Below are positions 1 through 9,000 of a stretch of DNA of 64,000 bases, in pieces; positions within the stretch are counted from its first letter, which is position 1, and each line of letters begins with the position of its first letter. The notes under the pieces were generated by a model. It worked only from the letters and a program-made list of their open reading frames with translations. It was not told the DNA's origin and did no database searches. The translations under genes and the position numbers were made by a program. The stretch spans positions 992,001-1,056,000 of the forward strand of contig JADJJT010000002.1 of assembly GCA_016706405.1 (NCBI GenBank), written 5' to 3'. This DNA comes from Sphingobacteriales bacterium. GTDB taxonomy: Bacteria > Bacteroidota > Bacteroidia > Chitinophagales > UBA2359.

Positions 1-150
1 CGACTTTAATCTTTACTCGCCCAATGCTAGTAAAATTGGTCATAATTTGGTTAGGTATTAAAATTGATTTAGCGACACAATTAATTTGTATTGTTACGCT
101 ATTTATTGATTTTAGCCGAATTAATTGAGGTTTCAATTTTAAGCCTCCTT

Positions 151-186
151 AACCATAGCTCACGATTTTAATTGTGGGCTATGGTT
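151..186 (+). terminator. Hairpin terminator of an upstream gene outside the window
   Basis: AACCATAGCTCAC at 151-163 pairs with GTGGGCTATGGTT at 174-186 (one G-U pair). The loop is 10 nt and a short T-rich tail follows. It probably ends a plus-strand gene lying left of position 1. Nothing else coding is seen in 1-285. Confidence 0.55.
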
Positions 187-213
187 TTTAAATAAAATGG
201 TCAAATCTATTTG

Positions 214-221
214 TATTTTTG
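214..221 (+). promoter_or_regulatory. Candidate Bacteroidota -7 element (TATTTTTG) for arsS-like gene
   Basis: TATTTTTG matches the Bacteroidota -7 consensus TAnnTTTG and lies 64 nt before the ATG at 286. No good -33 TTTG/TTG was found at the usual 19-21 nt spacing. GGAG at 269-272 is one of the few Shine-Dalgarno-like sites here. Confidence 0.35.
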
Positions 222-285
222 CCTGTTCTTTTTATAGTGGAGATTAAACTAACGAAATTTCTTATATTGGAGTTAAAATAATAAA

Positions 286-1380
286 ATGTCTATCTTAAAC
301 GCAAATAATACGCGCCAAACCATAACCAAACGCTCGCTGCAAGGGCAGCAACATCAATTAGCCGATACTTTTATACAATTATCGGTTTTGGCAGGGCAGC
401 AGCACCCAACCCAAACATTTGAGCCATTTGCCAAACGACTGCAACAAGCAGGCTATGCCCCTTTTACCAGTCAGCAAACTACTTGTTTACAACTTAATTT
501 GGGCAAAATGTGCAACCAAACCTGCGAACATTGCCACGTTGATGCTGGCCCCGACCGGAAAGAGAAGATGAGCCGACAAACCATGCAGCAATGTATTGAT
601 GTTTTAAAAAATAATCCTTCAATTACAACTGTTGACTTAACAGGCGGCGCACCCGAATTACACCCCGATTTTAGATGGTTAGTGAGCGAAATTACCGAGC
701 TTGGACTTAAAATAATGAATCGCTGCAACCTTACTATTATTCAGTCGAACCCTAAATATTACGACCTACCTCAATTTTTTGCCCGTCATAAAATAGAAGT
801 TATCTCTTCATTGCCGCATTATAGCGCAGCCCGCACCGACAAGCAACGCGGGCAGGGTGTTTTTGACGACAGTATTACCTCGTTAAAACAACTGAATGCT
901 ATTGGCTACGGGCAACCAAATTCGGGGCTAACTTTAAATTTAGTCTATAATCCGTCTGGGGCATTTTTACCCGCCAGGCAAGCCGCCTTAGAACGAGAGT
1001 TTAAACAGCAGTTACAACGCCGTTTTGGCATAGTCTTTAACAATTTGTATGTTATAACCAATATGCCAATAAGCCGCTTTTTAAACTATCTGCTCGAAAG
1101 TGGAAACTACGCTTCGTACATGCAAAAGTTGACAGAGGCGTTTAACCCGGCAACAATATCCGGATTGATGTGCCGCAATACCTTGTCGGTAAGTTGGGAT
1201 GGCTTTTTATACGATTGTGATTTTAACCAGATGCTCAATTTAAAAGTAGCACCGTTAGCCCATCAACACATTTCACAATTTAATGGGCAGGTTTTAAATT
1301 ATCGCCCTATTGTGGTAAACCAACATTGTTATGGTTGCACGGCAGGGGCGGGGTCGAGTTGCGGTGGCGAAACCGTTTAG
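286..1380 (+). CDS. arsS: ArsS-type radical SAM / Cys-rich protein
   Basis: Radical SAM enzyme of the ArsS (arsenosugar biosynthesis) family. Characterised members act on dimethylated arsenic with S-adenosylmethionine to make the precursor of oxo-arsenosugars. The 364-residue length fits the family. The radical SAM CxxxCxxC motif is C76, C80 and C83 in MCNQTCEHC, followed by the family signature HVDAGP. The Cys-rich C-terminal domain ends with C348, C351 and C359 (CYGCTAGAGSSCGGE), probably binding a further cluster. The ATG at 286 has a GGAG 13 nt upstream. The gene stands alone and no arsenite methyltransferase (ArsM) is in the window, so the arsenic substrate is inferred from family only; relatives without ArsM may have another substrate. 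Confidence 0.8.
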   Translation: MSILNANNTRQTITKRSLQGQQHQLADTFIQLSVLAGQQHPTQTFEPFAKRLQQAGYAPFTSQQTTCLQLNLGKMCNQTCEHCHVDAGPDRKEKMSRQTMQQCIDVLKNNPSITTVDLTGGAPELHPDFRWLVSEITELGLKIMNRCNLTIIQSNPKYYDLPQFFARHKIEVISSLPHYSAARTDKQRGQGVFDDSITSLKQLNAIGYGQPNSGLTLNLVYNPSGAFLPARQAALEREFKQQLQRRFGIVFNNLYVITNMPISRFLNYLLESGNYASYMQKLTEAFNPATISGLMCRNTLSVSWDGFLYDCDFNQMLNLKVAPLAHQHISQFNGQVLNYRPIVVNQHCYGCTAGAGSSCGGETV

Positions 1381-1470
1381 GCTGTTTTTTATAGTATGTT
1401 TATTTGTATAAACTAACATTTTAGTACAGTATTTGCCAATTTATACTGCCCGTTTAAACGCATTTATTAG

Positions 1471-1478
1471 TATCTTTG
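1471..1478 (+). promoter_or_regulatory. Candidate -7 element (TATCTTTG) for manC
   Basis: TATCTTTG is an exact TAnnTTTG match, 102 nt upstream of the manC ATG. No convincing -33 box was found at 19-21 nt. Confidence 0.45.
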
Positions 1479-1580
1479 CAAGGTAAAACCAAAAGATTTA
1501 GTTGAACTATTTATTTTAAAATCTGTTTTGTAAGCATTAACTAGACTTGAATCTCTTTACTGGTTAAATTGCCGTTTTTT

Positions 1581-2666
1581 ATGAATGAACATGTTTATGT
1601 AGCCATTATGGCAGGAGGTGTTGGCACTCGGTTTTGGCCTCTGAGCCGCCGTAATCAACCCAAACAATTTTTAGATGTCTTACAAAATGGACAAACATTA
1701 CTGCAAGCCACTTATAATCGTTTTGCCCAATTTATTCCAGAGTCACATATATATATCATCACCTCGCTTGAGCATGTTACGCTGGTAAAAGAACAACTGC
1801 CCAATTTGGCTTTTCAGCAAATTTTGGCCGAACCACAGCGACGAAATACGGCACCTTGCATTGCCTATATGGCTAATAAATTGGCCACTTTAGACGAAAA
1901 TGCAACCTTTATTGTAAGCCCCTCAGACCATTTGATTGATGACGTGCCCGCTTATATTAAAGCACTACAAGTGGCAACTGATTATGCCGCTTCTAATCCG
2001 GTATTAATGACGCTTGGTATAGCACCAACTATGCCACATACTGGCTACGGCTATATTCAGTTCGATACAGACGATTATATGCCCAATAATATTCATAAAG
2101 TAAAAAATTTTACCGAAAAACCTTCACAGCAAATTGCTCAAGCGTTTTTTAGCAGTAACGAGTTTTTGTGGAATGCCGGCATTTTTGTTTGGAACGTAAA
2201 AACAATTTGTGAGGCTTTTAAAATGTACCACCCCGAGTTGTACGAACTTTTTAACCAGGGTTTGCCATATTACAATAAGTTAGATGAAGCGACGTTTATT
2301 GCACATGCTTATGCACAATGCCCCAATATTTCAATAGATTATGCTATTATGGAATATGCTAAAAATACTTGTGTTTTACCCGCCTCGTTTGGTTGGAGCG
2401 ACCTTGGAACCTGGGCATCACTTTGGGATAAACTGCCAAAAGATACCAATGGAAACGCACCAGCATCCGGAAAATTGCTGCGCTACGATTGTGAAAATTG
2501 TTTGGTAGTGGCTCCAGAAAATAAAATTGTTGTGCTGCAAGGTCTTCAAGATTATTGTGTGATTGACTCAGACAACGCCCTGCTTATTTGTAAAATCGAA
2601 GAAGTGCAAACAACCAGTAATATTTATAACGATATTAAACGTACCTACGGCGATACATATATATAG
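1581..2666 (+). CDS. manC: Mannose-1-phosphate guanylyltransferase
   Basis: Makes GDP-mannose from GTP and mannose-1-phosphate for surface polysaccharides; cytoplasmic. The nucleotide-binding signature GGVGTRFWPLSR is at residues 12-23, followed by PKQFLDV, then the sugar-phosphate motifs NFTEKPS and WNAGIFVW. At 361 residues it is the short form, lacking the C-terminal phosphomannose isomerase domain of bifunctional ManC/AlgA. The frame is open upstream to a TTG at 1569, but the ATG at 1581 places the nucleotide loop at the usual distance from the N-terminus and is preferred. It is a single-gene unit with no sugar or capsule genes next to it. Confidence 0.88.
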   Translation: MNEHVYVAIMAGGVGTRFWPLSRRNQPKQFLDVLQNGQTLLQATYNRFAQFIPESHIYIITSLEHVTLVKEQLPNLAFQQILAEPQRRNTAPCIAYMANKLATLDENATFIVSPSDHLIDDVPAYIKALQVATDYAASNPVLMTLGIAPTMPHTGYGYIQFDTDDYMPNNIHKVKNFTEKPSQQIAQAFFSSNEFLWNAGIFVWNVKTICEAFKMYHPELYELFNQGLPYYNKLDEATFIAHAYAQCPNISIDYAIMEYAKNTCVLPASFGWSDLGTWASLWDKLPKDTNGNAPASGKLLRYDCENCLVVAPENKIVVLQGLQDYCVIDSDNALLICKIEEVQTTSNIYNDIKRTYGDTYI

Positions 2667-2784
2667 CATAACAGAAAATAAAACAAACCAACAAAGAGCA
2701 AAATAACTAATTTTTTTCCAAAGCCCTTTCCGGATAATTGATATTGGCAAATAGTATCCCTACAGTATAATATTAACTTGAATT

Positions 2785-4794
2785 ATGTCGTCTTTTTTGT
2801 TAAAACCCGAACAGCTTCAGGCTTTACAAGCCGTTTGCGATGCTATTTTGCCTACTATTGAGGTAGCTAGCGACCCAACTAATTACTGGAAACGAAATGC
2901 AAATGATTTACATATTCCCGAAAAAATTATAGACTTAGTAGCCCAATTGCCCGAAGATGAACAAAACGAATTTAAACAACTTTTAAATTTACTTAAAAGT
3001 TCGCTCTTGGGTATTACTTGGTTTGGCCCAATGTTGAGTGTAACCCGGTTAAAACCCGAACAAACTGAAAAACTTTTGCAAAGTTGGTCGCAAAGTAAAT
3101 TACCCGCTTTGCGCAAGGCTTTTATTACCTTTAAAAAAATAATATGTTTTGTCTATTTTGGCTACTCCGAGTCCAATCAACCAAATCCTAACTGGGAAGC
3201 TATTGGCTACCCAGGCCCACTTCTTGATAGCCCACTACAGTATAACGACTATTTAAAAACCATTAATATTGATGCAAAAACCAAATTGACTTGCGACGTT
3301 TTAGTAATTGGCAGTGGTGCCGGAGGTGCGGTAGTAGCAGCCGAATTAGCGAAGAAAGGTAAAAAAGTGCTAATTGTAGATAAAGGCGCTTATATTACAG
3401 AACAAGAAATGACACAGCGCGAAGTAGAAATGATGGGAAAATTGATGGAAAAAAAAGGTGTACTTACCAATCAAGATGGCAGTATGACCATAATGGCCGG
3501 TAGCTGTATAGGAGGAGGTACAACGGTTAACTGGTCGGCATCGTTGCGACTGCCCGACCAAATTTTACACGAATGGGCTACCGAACACGAAATTCCGGAA
3601 CTACTTGAACCCGAATTTAAATCGGCATTTGAAATAATAGAACAGCGCCTTAATATTAACACCAAACATTCAATACACAACCAGCCAAATCAGCTATTAG
3701 TCAACGCCACTCAAAAATTAGGTTATCGCGCTGCTTTAATTCCGCGCAACAATTACCCACAACCAAACAGTAACGAAAATGAAGCCGATTATTTACAAAG
3801 AGCTGGCTTTGGCGCATTAGGCGATGTTTATAGAAACAAACAATCTACCCCAATTACTTTTTTGACCGATGCACAAGCACATGACGCCGATATTTTGCCT
3901 AATACGCACGTTGAACGCATTGTTATAAACAAAGACGAAGCCGTAGGTGCCATTGCCATATATACAAACCCTGTTACCAACGAGCAGTTTAGGGTGCGCA
4001 TAAAAGCCGATAAAGTTGTGGTAGCCGCAGGTGCCATACATACACCAGCCATTTTGAAACGAAGCGGCTTAATACATCCACATATTGGCCGACATTTATT
4101 TTTACACCCCACCTCGGCAGTAGTAGGTCGGTATAACCACCGTATTGACCCTTGGTACGGCCCTATGATGACCGCTCTTTGCGATGAATTTGCATTTTTA
4201 ACCGATAATTATGGCTTTAGGATAGAAGTTCCGCCGGCACATTCCGGATTAATGGGTATGGCCTTACCTTGGCAATCGGGCAAGCAATTGAAAAACGACA
4301 TGCTAAATATCGCCCATTTTGCCCCATTTATTGCATTGGTGCGCGATAAATATACCGGACGAATTGTTTTAGACAAACAAAATCAACCCATTATTCAATA
4401 TAACCTACACAATTACGATAAAAATCATTTGGTTAGAGGCTTGGAAGAAGCAGTAAAACTACATGTCGCTGCCGGTGCAACCGAAATTATAACCCCCCAC
4501 ACCCAGGCCTTACGTTTTAATCCGGCTACTGATAGCCTTAAAAAATTTATTGAGCAAATGCGCAACGCAGCGTGGGAACCAAATCGCTTTATTTTATTTA
4601 GCGCACATCAAATGGGTACCTGCCGTATGGGAGGCCGCGACAAGCACCATTGCTTAAAACCCAATGGCGAAACCCGCGAAGTGCGCAATTTGTTTGTTGC
4701 CGATGCCAGTGCTTTCCCGCAGTGCAGTGGCGTAAATCCAATGCTTACCATTCAAGCTTTGGCTTGGTTTATTGCCCAGCAATTGTACGTTTAA
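2785..4794 (+). CDS. GMC family oxidoreductase, long-chain alcohol oxidase-like
   Basis: FAD-dependent glucose-methanol-choline oxidoreductase of 669 residues. An N-terminal helical stretch (about 1-150) resembles the small subunit 3 domain of gluconate dehydrogenases. Next come the FAD-binding motif CDVLVIGSGAGGA at about 170-182 with the acidic residue in VLIVDKGAY, the flavin loop GSCIGGGTTVNW, HQMGTCRMGG near 607, and the C-terminal GMC signature ADASAFP followed by SGVNPMLTI. This order matches plant-type long-chain fatty-alcohol oxidases and related bacterial enzymes. The substrate is probably a hydrophobic alcohol or sterol, but that is inferred. No signal peptide is visible. The gene ends 26 nt before the next start, so the two are probably co-transcribed. 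Confidence 0.75.
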   Translation: MSSFLLKPEQLQALQAVCDAILPTIEVASDPTNYWKRNANDLHIPEKIIDLVAQLPEDEQNEFKQLLNLLKSSLLGITWFGPMLSVTRLKPEQTEKLLQSWSQSKLPALRKAFITFKKIICFVYFGYSESNQPNPNWEAIGYPGPLLDSPLQYNDYLKTINIDAKTKLTCDVLVIGSGAGGAVVAAELAKKGKKVLIVDKGAYITEQEMTQREVEMMGKLMEKKGVLTNQDGSMTIMAGSCIGGGTTVNWSASLRLPDQILHEWATEHEIPELLEPEFKSAFEIIEQRLNINTKHSIHNQPNQLLVNATQKLGYRAALIPRNNYPQPNSNENEADYLQRAGFGALGDVYRNKQSTPITFLTDAQAHDADILPNTHVERIVINKDEAVGAIAIYTNPVTNEQFRVRIKADKVVVAAGAIHTPAILKRSGLIHPHIGRHLFLHPTSAVVGRYNHRIDPWYGPMMTALCDEFAFLTDNYGFRIEVPPAHSGLMGMALPWQSGKQLKNDMLNIAHFAPFIALVRDKYTGRIVLDKQNQPIIQYNLHNYDKNHLVRGLEEAVKLHVAAGATEIITPHTQALRFNPATDSLKKFIEQMRNAAWEPNRFILFSAHQMGTCRMGGRDKHHCLKPNGETREVRNLFVADASAFPQCSGVNPMLTIQALAWFIAQQLYV

Positions 4795-4820
4795 CACCCT
4801 AACCCCATTATAGACCGTCA

Positions 4821-5603
4821 ATGCGCGTACGCTTTTTAGGAACCGGAACCTCAACTGGTATTCCATTAATAGGTTGCAACTGTGCTGTTTGTACCAATAC
4901 GCACCCCTACAACAAGCGCCTTCGTACCTCACTATTATTGCAATCACGGGGGCTTAATATTGTTTTTGACTGTGGCCCCGACTTTAGACAGCAAATATTA
5001 GAGGCAAAAATTAATACCCTCGATGGGCTTGTTTTTACCCACCAACACAGCGACCATACTGCCGGTTTAGACGAAGTGCGCGCCTTTACAATATGGAACA
5101 AAAAGCCGGTCAATGTATATGCCTCGCAAATAGTTCAGACCGAGTTAAAGCGCAATTATAGCTATGTTTTTTTACCTCCGGAAACAAAATACCCCGGAGC
5201 ACCAGATTTGAACTTGTGTACCATCGAAAAAGATAAACCGTTTAGTATTGGTCATTTAAATTTAATACCAATTGAAGCAAATCATGGGTTTGTTGATGTT
5301 TTGGGTTTCCGGATTGGCGATTTTGCCTACATGACCGATGTGAAATATATTTATCCGGATGAAATTAAAAAATTAGCAGGCGTCAAATATTTGATTATTA
5401 ATGCCTTGCAACACGAGCCACATTATTCGCATTTATCATTGACCGAAGCTTTGGCAATAGTACGGCAATTGCAGCCCCAACAAGCCTATTTGACCCATAT
5501 TAGCCATAAGCTGGGCTTATATGCCGATGTTGCAGCAATTTTGCCGCCGAATGTGCACGTGGCCTACGACGGGTTAGAGATTGCGTTTGATTTTAACGAT
5601 TAA
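4821..5603 (+). CDS. MBL-fold metallohydrolase, PhnP-like
   Basis: Metallo-beta-lactamase-fold hydrolase of 260 residues in the PhnP/phosphoribosyl cyclic phosphodiesterase group. The N-terminal family motif GTGTSTGIPLIGCNCAVC is at 7-24. The metal-binding HxHxDH is H74, H76, D78, H79 in THQHSDH. Further ligands are likely in the later motifs NHGF, MTDVKY and THISHKLG. PhnP itself hydrolyses 5-phosphoribosyl 1,2-cyclic phosphate in phosphonate breakdown. No phn genes are nearby, and many Bacteroidota carry this protein alone, so a general cyclic-phosphodiesterase role is safer. It lies 26 nt downstream of the GMC gene and is probably in the same transcript. Confidence 0.75.
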   Translation: MRVRFLGTGTSTGIPLIGCNCAVCTNTHPYNKRLRTSLLLQSRGLNIVFDCGPDFRQQILEAKINTLDGLVFTHQHSDHTAGLDEVRAFTIWNKKPVNVYASQIVQTELKRNYSYVFLPPETKYPGAPDLNLCTIEKDKPFSIGHLNLIPIEANHGFVDVLGFRIGDFAYMTDVKYIYPDEIKKLAGVKYLIINALQHEPHYSHLSLTEALAIVRQLQPQQAYLTHISHKLGLYADVAAILPPNVHVAYDGLEIAFDFND

Positions 5604-5611
5604 TGGTTTAA

Positions 5612-5658
5612 GCAAAAAAAAACAGGCAAAGTGCTTAAAATATTATCAGCACTTTGCC
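5612..5658 (-). terminator. Terminator of gap
   Basis: GGCAAAGTGCT at 5625-5635 pairs perfectly with AGCACTTTGCC at 5648-5658. Read on the minus strand the stem is followed by a T run (complement of the A run at 5614-5622), so it ends the gap transcript between two convergent genes. Confidence 0.8.
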
Positions 5659-5697
5659 CGCAAACAAATGAATTATAGATTTAAACTATTAATTAAT

Positions 5698-6714
5698 CTA
5701 ATCGGTAAGTTTTGCCAATTTAATAGCGAGTTCGGCTAACCGGTTCGAGTATCCTGCTTCGTTGTCGTACCAGCCAACTACTCTTACCAAAGTGCCCTCG
5801 ATAACTGAAGTTAGGTCTGAGTCGAATATACACGAGTGTGGGTTGCCAATAATATCGCTCGATACTAATGGAAGGTCGTTGCTGTATTCTAAGATATTTT
5901 TAAGTTCGCCACCTGCGGCGGCTTTAAATGCAGCTTTAATAGCTTCGGGTGTAGTAGCTGTTTTGAGTTTAACAGTTAAATCGGTAAGCGAGCCTGTTAA
6001 TACCGGAACCCGGTGCGCAATGCCGGTAAGTTTATCTTTTAAGCTCGGATAAACTTTTACTACCGCCTTGGCGGCACCTGTACTACTTGGCACTATATTG
6101 AGAGCAGCTGCCCGTGCGCGGCGCAAATCTTTGTGAGGGCTATCTTGCAAGTTTTGGTCGCCTGTATAGGCGTGTACCGTTACAAACATGCCTTCGGCAA
6201 CACCAAAATTATCTTCTAACACTTTAACCATTGGGGCAAGGCAGTTGGTAGTACACGAGGCATTCGAAACTATTTTATCTTTACCCGTCAAGGCGTTACT
6301 GTTTACACCAAGTACAACGGTTGGCACATCGTCTTCGCTTGGCGCAGATAATAGTACATATTTAGCACCTGCGTCTATATGCAACTGTGCTTTTTCTTTT
6401 TTGGTAAAAAGGCCGGTACATTCTAAAACCACATCAACATTTAAGGCTTTCCAAGGTAATTCAGCGGGGTCTTTAATGGCATACGCGTTAATTGCCTGGC
6501 CATTGATATGAATATGTGTATCAGTTGCACTAACCTCGCCTTTAAATTGGCCATGCGCAGTATCAAATTTAAACAAGTGCGCTAATGTTGAGTTGGCGGT
6601 AAGGTCGTTAATGGCTACTATTTCAACTTCACCGTGATTTTTTTCAAGTAGGGCACGAAGGGTTAGGCGGCCAATACGACCAAACCCATTAATGGCAATT
6701 CGACATTTAGACAT
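5698..6714 (-). CDS. gap: Glyceraldehyde-3-phosphate dehydrogenase
   Basis: Glycolytic enzyme that oxidises and phosphorylates glyceraldehyde-3-phosphate with NAD; cytoplasmic. The N-terminal Rossmann motif is INGFGRIGR (about 8-16). The catalytic cysteine is C154 in SNASCTTNCLAP, the catalytic histidine lies in VTVHAYTGDQ, and the C-terminal signature is GWYDNEAGYSNR. Asp37 in AINDLTA suggests NAD rather than NADP preference. The frame is open upstream to 6753, but the ATG at 6714 (MSKCRIAINGFGR) gives the normal N-terminus and a 338-residue protein. It is a single gene with its own promoter (6751-6758) and terminator (5612-5658). Confidence 0.96.
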   Translation of the reverse strand: MSKCRIAINGFGRIGRLTLRALLEKNHGEVEIVAINDLTANSTLAHLFKFDTAHGQFKGEVSATDTHIHINGQAINAYAIKDPAELPWKALNVDVVLECTGLFTKKEKAQLHIDAGAKYVLLSAPSEDDVPTVVLGVNSNALTGKDKIVSNASCTTNCLAPMVKVLEDNFGVAEGMFVTVHAYTGDQNLQDSPHKDLRRARAAALNIVPSSTGAAKAVVKVYPSLKDKLTGIAHRVPVLTGSLTDLTVKLKTATTPEAIKAAFKAAAGGELKNILEYSNDLPLVSSDIIGNPHSCIFDSDLTSVIEGTLVRVVGWYDNEAGYSNRLAELAIKLAKLTD

Positions 6715-6750
6715 TTTTACAAGTATTTTATGAACTGAAAATTTACACCA

Positions 6751-6758
6751 CAAAGATA
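6751..6758 (-). promoter_or_regulatory. Candidate -7 element (TATCTTTG) for gap
   Basis: The minus-strand reading is TATCTTTG, an exact TAnnTTTG match, 36 nt upstream of the preferred gap start. It lies inside the longer frame opening at 6753, which supports the shorter start. Confidence 0.5.
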
Positions 6759-6935
6759 CGGTTTATTGCTTGTATTTGGGCTATAATTTAAGGCTTTTAT
6801 GGCTTTTTGGCTATAAAAATTCAATTGTTAGATGCAGTTAATTTAATCTTAAAATGATGATTATGCTTTTTCAAACTGCAAGATTTCCTTCTTGTTTTAT
6901 GAACTTGTTTTGTCTTTTTATGTTCTTGTTTTACT

Positions 6936-7310
6936 ATGATACAAATTAATTGGAAAGAACTCAATACCGAAGCAAATTTGCCCGAAATAATAGCGCAATC
7001 ATTTAGCGGGCCATGTTTAATATTTAAGCACAGTACACGTTGTAGTATAAGTAAAACCGCTTTATCGCGTTTAGAGCGAACCTGGCATCAAATACCACAA
7101 CCGCCAACTGCTTACTATTTAGATTTACTGCAAAACCGCGTTGCTTCAAACGCTGTTGCCGAACAATTTTCTGTGCAGCACGAGTCGCCTCAAGTGCTGC
7201 TCATTCATAACGGCGGATGCAGTTACCATGCCTCGCACAGCCAAATAAATGCCGCAGATTTAGCCGAACAATTACAAAATTTGTTAGAAGTAAAACAGCA
7301 GTTAAACTAA
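6936..7310 (+). CDS. ytxJ: Bacillithiol system redox-active protein YtxJ
   Basis: Small thioredoxin-fold protein of 124 residues matching the YtxJ family, a monothiol bacilliredoxin-like protein thought to reduce bacillithiolated proteins. The active-site stretch FKHSTRCSIS has a single cysteine, C36. The later part carries the cis-proline loop (HESPQVLLIHNG) and thioredoxin-like helices. Bacteroidota that carry YtxJ often also make bacillithiol, but no bshA, bshB or bshC gene is present here. It stands alone between gap (divergent) and the CotH-like gene (convergent). The function is known from family membership rather than context. Confidence 0.82.
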   Translation: MIQINWKELNTEANLPEIIAQSFSGPCLIFKHSTRCSISKTALSRLERTWHQIPQPPTAYYLDLLQNRVASNAVAEQFSVQHESPQVLLIHNGGCSYHASHSQINAADLAEQLQNLLEVKQQLN

Positions 7311-7331
7311 TAGATTTGCTCAAATAAATAA

Positions 7332-7382
7332 AAAGTCCGGACTTAGAAATAAGGTTAGTAAATCCGGATATTTTATACTAAT
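7332..7382. terminator. TCCGGA-paired hairpin between convergent genes
   Basis: TCCGGACTTA at 7336-7345 pairs with TAAATCCGGA at 7369-7378 (one mismatch), with A-rich and T-rich flanks. It lies between ytxJ and the end of the minus-strand T9SS gene and could stop transcription from both sides. The stem core is the dispersed TCCGGA motif. Confidence 0.55.
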
Positions 7383-7404
7383 TGAACAACAATTCTCAAG
7401 CAAG

Positions 7405-9000
7405 CTACCGAAGCAAAGTAATATTGCCTTTATGGGTTTGGCGACCCGGGCTTGGACTTGCATTGTTGGGCAAATCGAATTGACATACCCAGCTATACAC
7501 ACCCATTGGGGTTTGCCGTAACAGTTTTTGGTCTAAACCATTCCAGCCCATTTGTGGGTCGGAGGTAGTAAATACAAGTCCACCCCACCGGTCATAAATT
7601 TGCAAGGTAAAATTGGCGAGTTCACAGGCAGTTTTAAGCTGAAACACATCGTTAACGCCATCGTTATTGGGAGTAAATGCCGCCGGAAACGCGATAGTAC
7701 AAGTTTGACTTTCTTTAAATTCGGCTACTAAGGTGTCGGGTTGTTGTACTGTAAAGTTGGCATTAACGGCAGTTTGATTGGGTAAGATAGTGTGATAGGC
7801 GGTTTGCCAACCCACAAATTGATATTTAGGCGCTGCCTGTGCCGAAATATTAACTAAATCGCCTTCCGGAAAAATTTTAGTATCCGGATTAAATAATAAT
7901 TCTGTACCGTCTAAAGAAATTTTTCCGGCACCATCGGGCATCACTTTAAAAACTAATTCGTGTTGGTTTTGGGTAAACCAGGCATAAATAGTATCGGTTT
8001 TTTCAAAATTAAATGTTGTAGTGGTATTGTTGGCATCTGGGGTAAAACTGTGGTGCGCAGCCGACCATTTGTCGAAGCTAAAATAGGCTTGAGGCGCGGC
8101 GGTTAGGTTTATGGCATCGCCAAAGGTAAAGGCTTGGGTATGTGGGTAATTGCTCAACAAAGTGCCATTTAGGTTTATTTTTCCGTTGTTGGCTGGCTCA
8201 ACAATGAAGGTAAGCTGGCCTGTATTTTTAACAAAATTGGCAATTAATGTGTCGGGCTGGGTGATGTTAAAATTGGCCGAACTACTTGTGTTGTTGGGGC
8301 TTAACGAGTGGTTTTTTAGCTGGTAATTAGCAAAACTATAATTGGCGGCGGGGGTTGCTTGCAGGGCTATATTTAGGCCATCGGTATAGGTTTGCGTAGC
8401 GGGGAAACTACCCGGCGTAAAACCATTTAAAGAGAGGCTTCCACTGCCTGGTGGTTGCACCTCTATATACAACGGGTGCTTAATTTGCTCAAAATGGGCA
8501 ATGATGGTATCGGAGGCCAGTAAAGTAAAATTAACATTGGCCGTATTTACATTGGGGCTTAGGGTATTATTTTTAAGTTCCCAGTAGCTAAAGGTGTAGC
8601 CCGCGTTGTTTAGGGCTTTGAGGTCAATAGCGGTGCCTTCGTCTAAATCAATACCGTCGGGGTAGGTGTCGAAAACAAAGCCGTTGAGGTCTATTTTTCC
8701 GGAGTTTACTGGCTCGACTAAAACAGTAATATTGTGTACGGGTATATCCGGAATAAAATAAGCAATAATTGTATCGGGTTTAAGTATATCAATTCCGGCA
8801 GGATTGGTTTTGTTGTTGGGCGTAAAGGTGTTGTTTTTTGATTCCCATTTTTGAAATAAGAAGCCGGTTTTAGGCGTTGCGGTCAAGTTAATAGGCGCGC
8901 CACCGTAGTATTGGCCTGTCCAGGGGTAGTTGGGCAAATCTAATCCGGATATATTAACTGTGCCTGTTCCATCGGGAACAACTTTTACGACAACATCAAA
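7405..9000 (-). CDS. C-terminal part of the frameshifted CotH / InlB-repeat T9SS protein
   Basis: Continuation, in another frame, of the gene starting at 10949. It has no ATG start; the longest stretch with any start codon begins at a TTG (8937). Reading from 9000 gives 531 residues beginning FDVVVKVVPDG. It contains about six divergent InlB B-type repeats of 75-90 residues, each with a GxGxxxLNG start, an aromatic-W core (KWES, YWELK, KWSAA, GWQT) and a PDTxIAxF end. The last 95 residues are a gliding-motility-type T9SS sorting domain, from FPAAFTPNNDGVNDVF to KGNITLLR. The repeats are probably adhesive or spacer modules at the cell surface. A one-base insertion at 9001-9004 would fuse it to the upstream part, giving about 1181 residues. 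Confidence 0.8.
   Translation of the reverse strand, partial: FDVVVKVVPDGTGTVNISGLDLPNYPWTGQYYGGAPINLTATPKTGFLFQKWESKNNTFTPNNKTNPAGIDILKPDTIIAYFIPDIPVHNITVLVEPVNSGKIDLNGFVFDTYPDGIDLDEGTAIDLKALNNAGYTFSYWELKNNTLSPNVNTANVNFTLLASDTIIAHFEQIKHPLYIEVQPPGSGSLSLNGFTPGSFPATQTYTDGLNIALQATPAANYSFANYQLKNHSLSPNNTSSSANFNITQPDTLIANFVKNTGQLTFIVEPANNGKINLNGTLLSNYPHTQAFTFGDAINLTAAPQAYFSFDKWSAAHHSFTPDANNTTTTFNFEKTDTIYAWFTQNQHELVFKVMPDGAGKISLDGTELLFNPDTKIFPEGDLVNISAQAAPKYQFVGWQTAYHTILPNQTAVNANFTVQQPDTLVAEFKESQTCTIAFPAAFTPNNDGVNDVFQLKTACELANFTLQIYDRWGGLVFTTSDPQMGWNGLDQKLLRQTPMGVYSWVCQFDLPNNASPSPGRQTHKGNITLLR

Noticed and set aside
7405..8937. Independent gene starting at a TTG (8937)
   Set aside because: The frame continues upstream to 9000 and joins the CotH-like gene by a one-base shift; the TTG falls inside a repeat.
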